Positions 61,674 through 64,000 of a stretch of DNA of 64,000 bases are shown piece by piece (the stretch's first letter is position 1; each line of letters opens with the position of its first letter). Source of the DNA: an uncultured Caryophanales bacterium (lineage in GTDB: Bacteria; Bacillota_I; Bacilli_A; RF39; UBA660). The notes below the pieces were generated by a model. The model worked only from the letters and a program-made list of their open reading frames with translations, searched no databases and was not told where the DNA came from. The stretch is taken from contig CAJLIR010000002.1 in NCBI GenBank assembly GCA_905206805.1, positions 62,001 to 126,000 of the forward strand, written 5' to 3'. A program made the position numbers and the translations under genes.

Positions 61674-62642
61674 ATGAAAAATGCAAAAATTTACCAGGAT
61701 TTTTTGAAATCGAAAGAATTTATCAAACAAAAAAATATTGAAGAAGCGTATATAAGATTAAAAAAGTTAATGAAAAAAGATTCAGAAAATTATGCTATAA
61801 GATTAGAATTTGCAAAAGTATTAATTGATATGAATAATTTAAGTAGAGCAAGAAGAATTTTAGAAAGTTTGATTGATTCAAAAAATAAAAATTATGCAAT
61901 TCTAGAATTAGGAAAATTATCTGTAATTGAAGGAGATTTTTATAAGGCACGTGAATATTTTGAATCGTTGCTTAATACGACAAATATAACCTATGGATTG
62001 TTAGAATTAGGAAAATTGGAAATTCTAGAAGGAAACTATATTCAAGCTCAAACTTGTTTTTATAAAATTTTGTCAATTAAAAATGATGAAAATAAAAGTT
62101 GCGCTATACAAGAAATACTAAATTTAAATATTAAATTGGGACATTATGAAGAAGCGTTAGTTTACTTAGAAAAATTAATAAATACGGACAAAAGTCTTGA
62201 TATAAGAGAAGTGGAAAAATATAAATTTTACTTAGAATATAATTTAAAGGAAATAAATAATAAAAGAAAAATAAATGGTTATTTTAATAATCAATTAGTA
62301 GAATATAGTGAAATTAAAGCAATTAATTATATAGGATTTAATTCAAATGAAAACAAAAATGTAATTCATAATATTTTTAATAATGATGTAGAGATAAAAT
62401 CATTGTTTAATAGAATGAAAGACGAAATAAAACAACTAGAACCAGTAAATTTTGGTATTTATGATAAATATACAATAGAATTAGAAAATGTAATAGGCAG
62501 TGTAAGAAATATTGATACAAATTTGCTTTGTATTGTTACTATATGTGGCACTAAAAATATTATTTCTATGTTTCCTGTTCTAAACAAAAATAGATTAAAT
62601 AATAAAAAAATAATTAAATCGAAAGAATTAAGCTTAAAATAA
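61674..62642 (+). CDS. TPR-repeat protein
   Basis: 322 residues. Tetratricopeptide-type helical repeats over about 5-190 (NYAILELGKLSVIEGDFYKAREYFESLL and its relatives), then a C-terminal domain ending in a VTICGTKNIISMFPVL strand. Likely a protein-binding scaffold; partner unknown. GGGGG before ATG. Confidence 0.75.
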   Translation: MKNAKIYQDFLKSKEFIKQKNIEEAYIRLKKLMKKDSENYAIRLEFAKVLIDMNNLSRARRILESLIDSKNKNYAILELGKLSVIEGDFYKAREYFESLLNTTNITYGLLELGKLEILEGNYIQAQTCFYKILSIKNDENKSCAIQEILNLNIKLGHYEEALVYLEKLINTDKSLDIREVEKYKFYLEYNLKEINNKRKINGYFNNQLVEYSEIKAINYIGFNSNENKNVIHNIFNNDVEIKSLFNRMKDEIKQLEPVNFGIYDKYTIELENVIGSVRNIDTNLLCIVTICGTKNIISMFPVLNKNRLNNKKIIKSKELSLK

Positions 62643-62702
62643 AATGTAAATTGAAATAATAATATTTAATTTTATGTAGTAGAACCTAGATGTATTATCA
62701 AT

Positions 62703-62735
62703 GAAAAATGTTTAAAATAAATTAAACGTTTTTTT
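62703..62735 (+). terminator. Rho-independent terminator
   Basis: AATGTTTAA / TTAAACGTT stem with an eight-T run. Confidence 0.75.
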
Positions 62736-62767
62736 TGAATAAATCGATTAGAAAAATAAAAAAACTA

Positions 62768-62796
62768 TTGATAAAAACAAATAAGTGTGATAAAAT
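62768..62796 (+). promoter_or_regulatory. rplS promoter
   Basis: TTGATA (62768-62773), 17 nt, TAAAAT (62791-62796). Confidence 0.65.
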
Positions 62797-62802
62797 GTAT
62801 AC

Positions 62803-62850
62803 GTTGTGATCCGCTGATATATATTTGTTTCATGATCATATATTTTATAA
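62803..62850 (+). promoter_or_regulatory. Candidate L19 leader (ribosomal autoregulation)
   Basis: The 5' leader of rplS contains GTTGTGATCCGCTG followed by an A/T stem and CATGATCATAT. CCGCTG and CATGA in this order resemble, from memory, the Firmicute L19 leader; covariance not checked. Confidence 0.4.
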
Positions 62851-62863
62851 GGAGAGTGAAATC

Positions 62864-63202
62864 GTGAATTTAGTTGAAAAAATTACTAAAAGTCAATTGC
62901 GTACTGACATACCTAATTTTCAAGTAGGAGATACTATTAGAGTAGATTTAAAAATTGTTGAAGGAAATACACACAGAATTCAAGCTTTTGAAGGTGTTGT
63001 AATGTCTATTCAAGGTGCTGGAATTTCAAAAAACTTCATCGTTAGAAAAATATCTAATGGTGTTGGTGTTGAAAGAACACTTCCATTTAATTCACCTACA
63101 ATTGACAAAATTACTGTAGTAAGAAAAGGTAAAGTTAGACAAGCAAAATTAGGATATTTAAGAGATTCTAAAAAACAAGCAAAAATAAAAGAAAGAAATT
63201 AA
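62864..63202 (+). CDS. rplS: Ribosomal protein bL19
   Basis: 112 residues from a GTG at 62864 with AAGGAGAGTGA upstream. [28 protein letters not shown] and [17 protein letters not shown] are diagnostic. 50S protein at the subunit interface. Confidence 0.95.
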   Translation: MNLVEKITKSQLRTDIPNFQVGDTIRVDLKIVEGNTHRIQAFEGVVMSIQGAGISKNFIVRKISNGVGVERTLPFNSPTIDKITVVRKGKVRQAKLGYLRDSKKQAKIKERN

Positions 63203-63229
63203 TAAGGCATATTTTTGTCTTATTTTTTG
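63203..63229 (+). terminator. Weak terminator after rplS
   Basis: AATAAG / CTTATT stem with T-run; may only reduce read-through into lepB. Confidence 0.5.
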
Positions 63230-63245
63230 TAATTGGGGTTAAAAT

Positions 63246-63797
63246 ATGGATAATAAAATTGAAAATGAATTAGAAAAATTTAATAAACCTAATAAATGTA
63301 AAAATTTAATTCGCGAAGTTATAACATATGTTTTAATAATATTATTTGTAATTTTGATTAGAACTTTTATAGTAACACCAGTTAGAGTAGATGGAGACTC
63401 TATGAATAATAATTTAAAAAATGGGGAAATATTATTGTTAAAAAAATATGATAAATCTTATGAAAGATTTGATGTAGTAGTTTTTAAATATGGAAATGAC
63501 AAATTGATAAAAAGAGTTATAGGGCTTCCTGGTGAAAGTGTAAAATATAAAGATTCTAAATTATATATAAATGATAAATATGTAGAAGAAAATATGATAA
63601 AAAAAATCACCTATGATTTTGATTTACGTGAACTCGGTTTTGATGAAATACCAATTGGTTATTATTTTGTAATGGGTGATAATCGTACCAACTCTAAAGA
63701 TAGTAGAATCATTGGACTTGTTAGTGAAAAAGATATATTAGGATCTACAAATTTAATTATTTTTCCATTTAATAAATTTGGGAGTATTAATAAATAA
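63246..63797 (+). CDS. lepB: Signal peptidase I
   Basis: 183 residues. N-terminal membrane helix (about 21-40), Ser in VDGDSMNNNL near 53 and Lys in KLIKRVIGLPG near 90 form the Ser/Lys dyad; GYYFVMGDNRTNSKDSR closes the fold. Removes signal peptides outside the membrane. GGGG before ATG. Confidence 0.94.
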   Translation: MDNKIENELEKFNKPNKCKNLIREVITYVLIILFVILIRTFIVTPVRVDGDSMNNNLKNGEILLLKKYDKSYERFDVVVFKYGNDKLIKRVIGLPGESVKYKDSKLYINDKYVEENMIKKITYDFDLRELGFDEIPIGYYFVMGDNRTNSKDSRIIGLVSEKDILGSTNLIIFPFNKFGSINK

Positions 63798-64000
63798 TGA
63801 ATCATTCTAAAAATATACAGGAAAAAATAAAATTATATAGAATTAATTTTATTAAGAATAATAATTTGTCAATTCAAAAAAATAAAAAAATGAAATTTCA
63901 ACAAAATCAACAGGTTGTTCAAAAAAAACAATCTAAAATAAAAATATTTTTTAAGTTTTTATTAGGTTTTATCGGAAGTTTTTTTGAATATTTAGCAATT
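63797..64000 (+). CDS. Unknown protein, 3' end outside window
   Basis: 68 codons visible, starting at the ATG that overlaps the lepB stop (TAATG). Basic, Gln/Lys/Asn-rich N-terminus (KIKLYRINFIKNNN, KFQQNQQVVQKKQ) followed by the start of a hydrophobic helix (FFKFLLGFIGSFFEYL). Probably a membrane protein coupled to lepB. Identity not determinable from this part. Confidence 0.55.
   Translation, partial: MNHSKNIQEKIKLYRINFIKNNNLSIQKNKKMKFQQNQQVVQKKQSKIKIFFKFLLGFIGSFFEYLAI

Noticed and set aside
61449..61730. Minus-strand ORF over the coiled-coil and TPR genes
   Set aside because: Phe/Ile-rich antisense of Lys/Glu-rich coding sequence; same applies to the other antisense frames inside clpC, spoIVA, leuS-flanking and ftsX genes.
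1..64000. Mycoplasma-type code (TGA = Trp)
   Set aside because: prfB is present, TGA ends many conserved genes (for example veg-like ATGA overlaps), and Trp is encoded by TGG.
1..64000. DGR reverse transcriptase, accessory gene or template repeat
   Set aside because: No RT-like protein, and the conserved block GCGGGCGTGTT occurs only in the two variable regions. They may lie outside the window.
1..64000. tRNA, rRNA or CRISPR array
   Set aside because: No cloverleaf, rRNA segment or regularly spaced repeat was recognised in the intergenic regions by eye.

Overview
The window is strongly A+T-rich and reads as a low-GC, endospore-forming Firmicute, probably a gut member of the Bacilli (Erysipelotrichales / RF39-like lineages are my best guess; this is inference). 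The evidence for sporulation is a set of real spore genes: yabG-veg-spoVG, yabP-yabQ-divIC, spoIVA, dpaA-dpaB and a Cse60-like gene. The code is the standard bacterial one: prfB (RF2) is present with its programmed frameshift, and TGA is used as a stop throughout.

Layout. (1) About 1-10580 looks like the right-hand part of an integrative element. It holds nucleotide- and sugar-nucleotide-handling cargo (an RfbF-like transferase, two Nudix proteins, a thymidylate-kinase-like protein, a metallophosphatase, an alpha/beta hydrolase, a CitC-like nucleotidyltransferase and a possible ADP-ribosyltransferase-fold protein). After these come a repeat-rich noncoding region, small DNA-binding proteins and a large serine recombinase. 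The recombinase reading frame ends inside the 3' part of a penicillin-binding protein gene, so the element appears to have split that gene. (2) 11230-14970 carries a Cse60-like gene, clpC and small unknowns. (3) 15011-18080 is a two-peptide bacteriocin locus (C39 ABC exporter, membrane accessory protein, two double-glycine peptides, a candidate immunity peptide). (4) 18101-20977 carries rpsU-yqeY and an NrtR-type Nudix regulator beside thymidine kinase; the two share an operator-like motif. (5) 21031-31873 holds a NatAB-like exporter, a rhodanese lipoprotein, a PIG-L deacetylase, a YfhO-GtrA fusion and prfB-yitT-ftsE-ftsX. (6) 31871-34643 is a class B sortase with two paralogous NPKT-type surface proteins. 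(7) 34674-41572 is the sporulation/division block plus a GH31 glucosidase, interrupted by a dead ISL3-family IS and a remnant of a diversity-generating-retroelement (DGR) type target gene. (8) 41573-43544 is a dead IS110-family element with a candidate bridge RNA, joined to a second DGR-target-like remnant. (9) 43620-47023 is a T-box and a leucyl-tRNA synthetase with a Nudix domain inserted in its editing domain. (10) 47098-64000 carries spoIVA, deoD-add, yfmF-yfmH, secG, asnB, dpaAB, a second YfhO, an rRNA methyltransferase, rimM-trmD, a TPR protein, rplS and lepB.

The most unusual signals are: the LeuRS-Nudix fusion; two 363-bp colinear copies of a hypervariable C-terminal domain whose differences fall mostly on the first two bases of NNY codons; the two-peptide bacteriocin whose putative immunity peptide echoes the beta-peptide; an NrtR-like box shared by nrtR and tdk; a mobile element that splits a PBP gene; and paired sigma-K-like promoters between asnB and dpaA. 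No reverse transcriptase, DGR template repeat, tRNA, rRNA or CRISPR array was seen.
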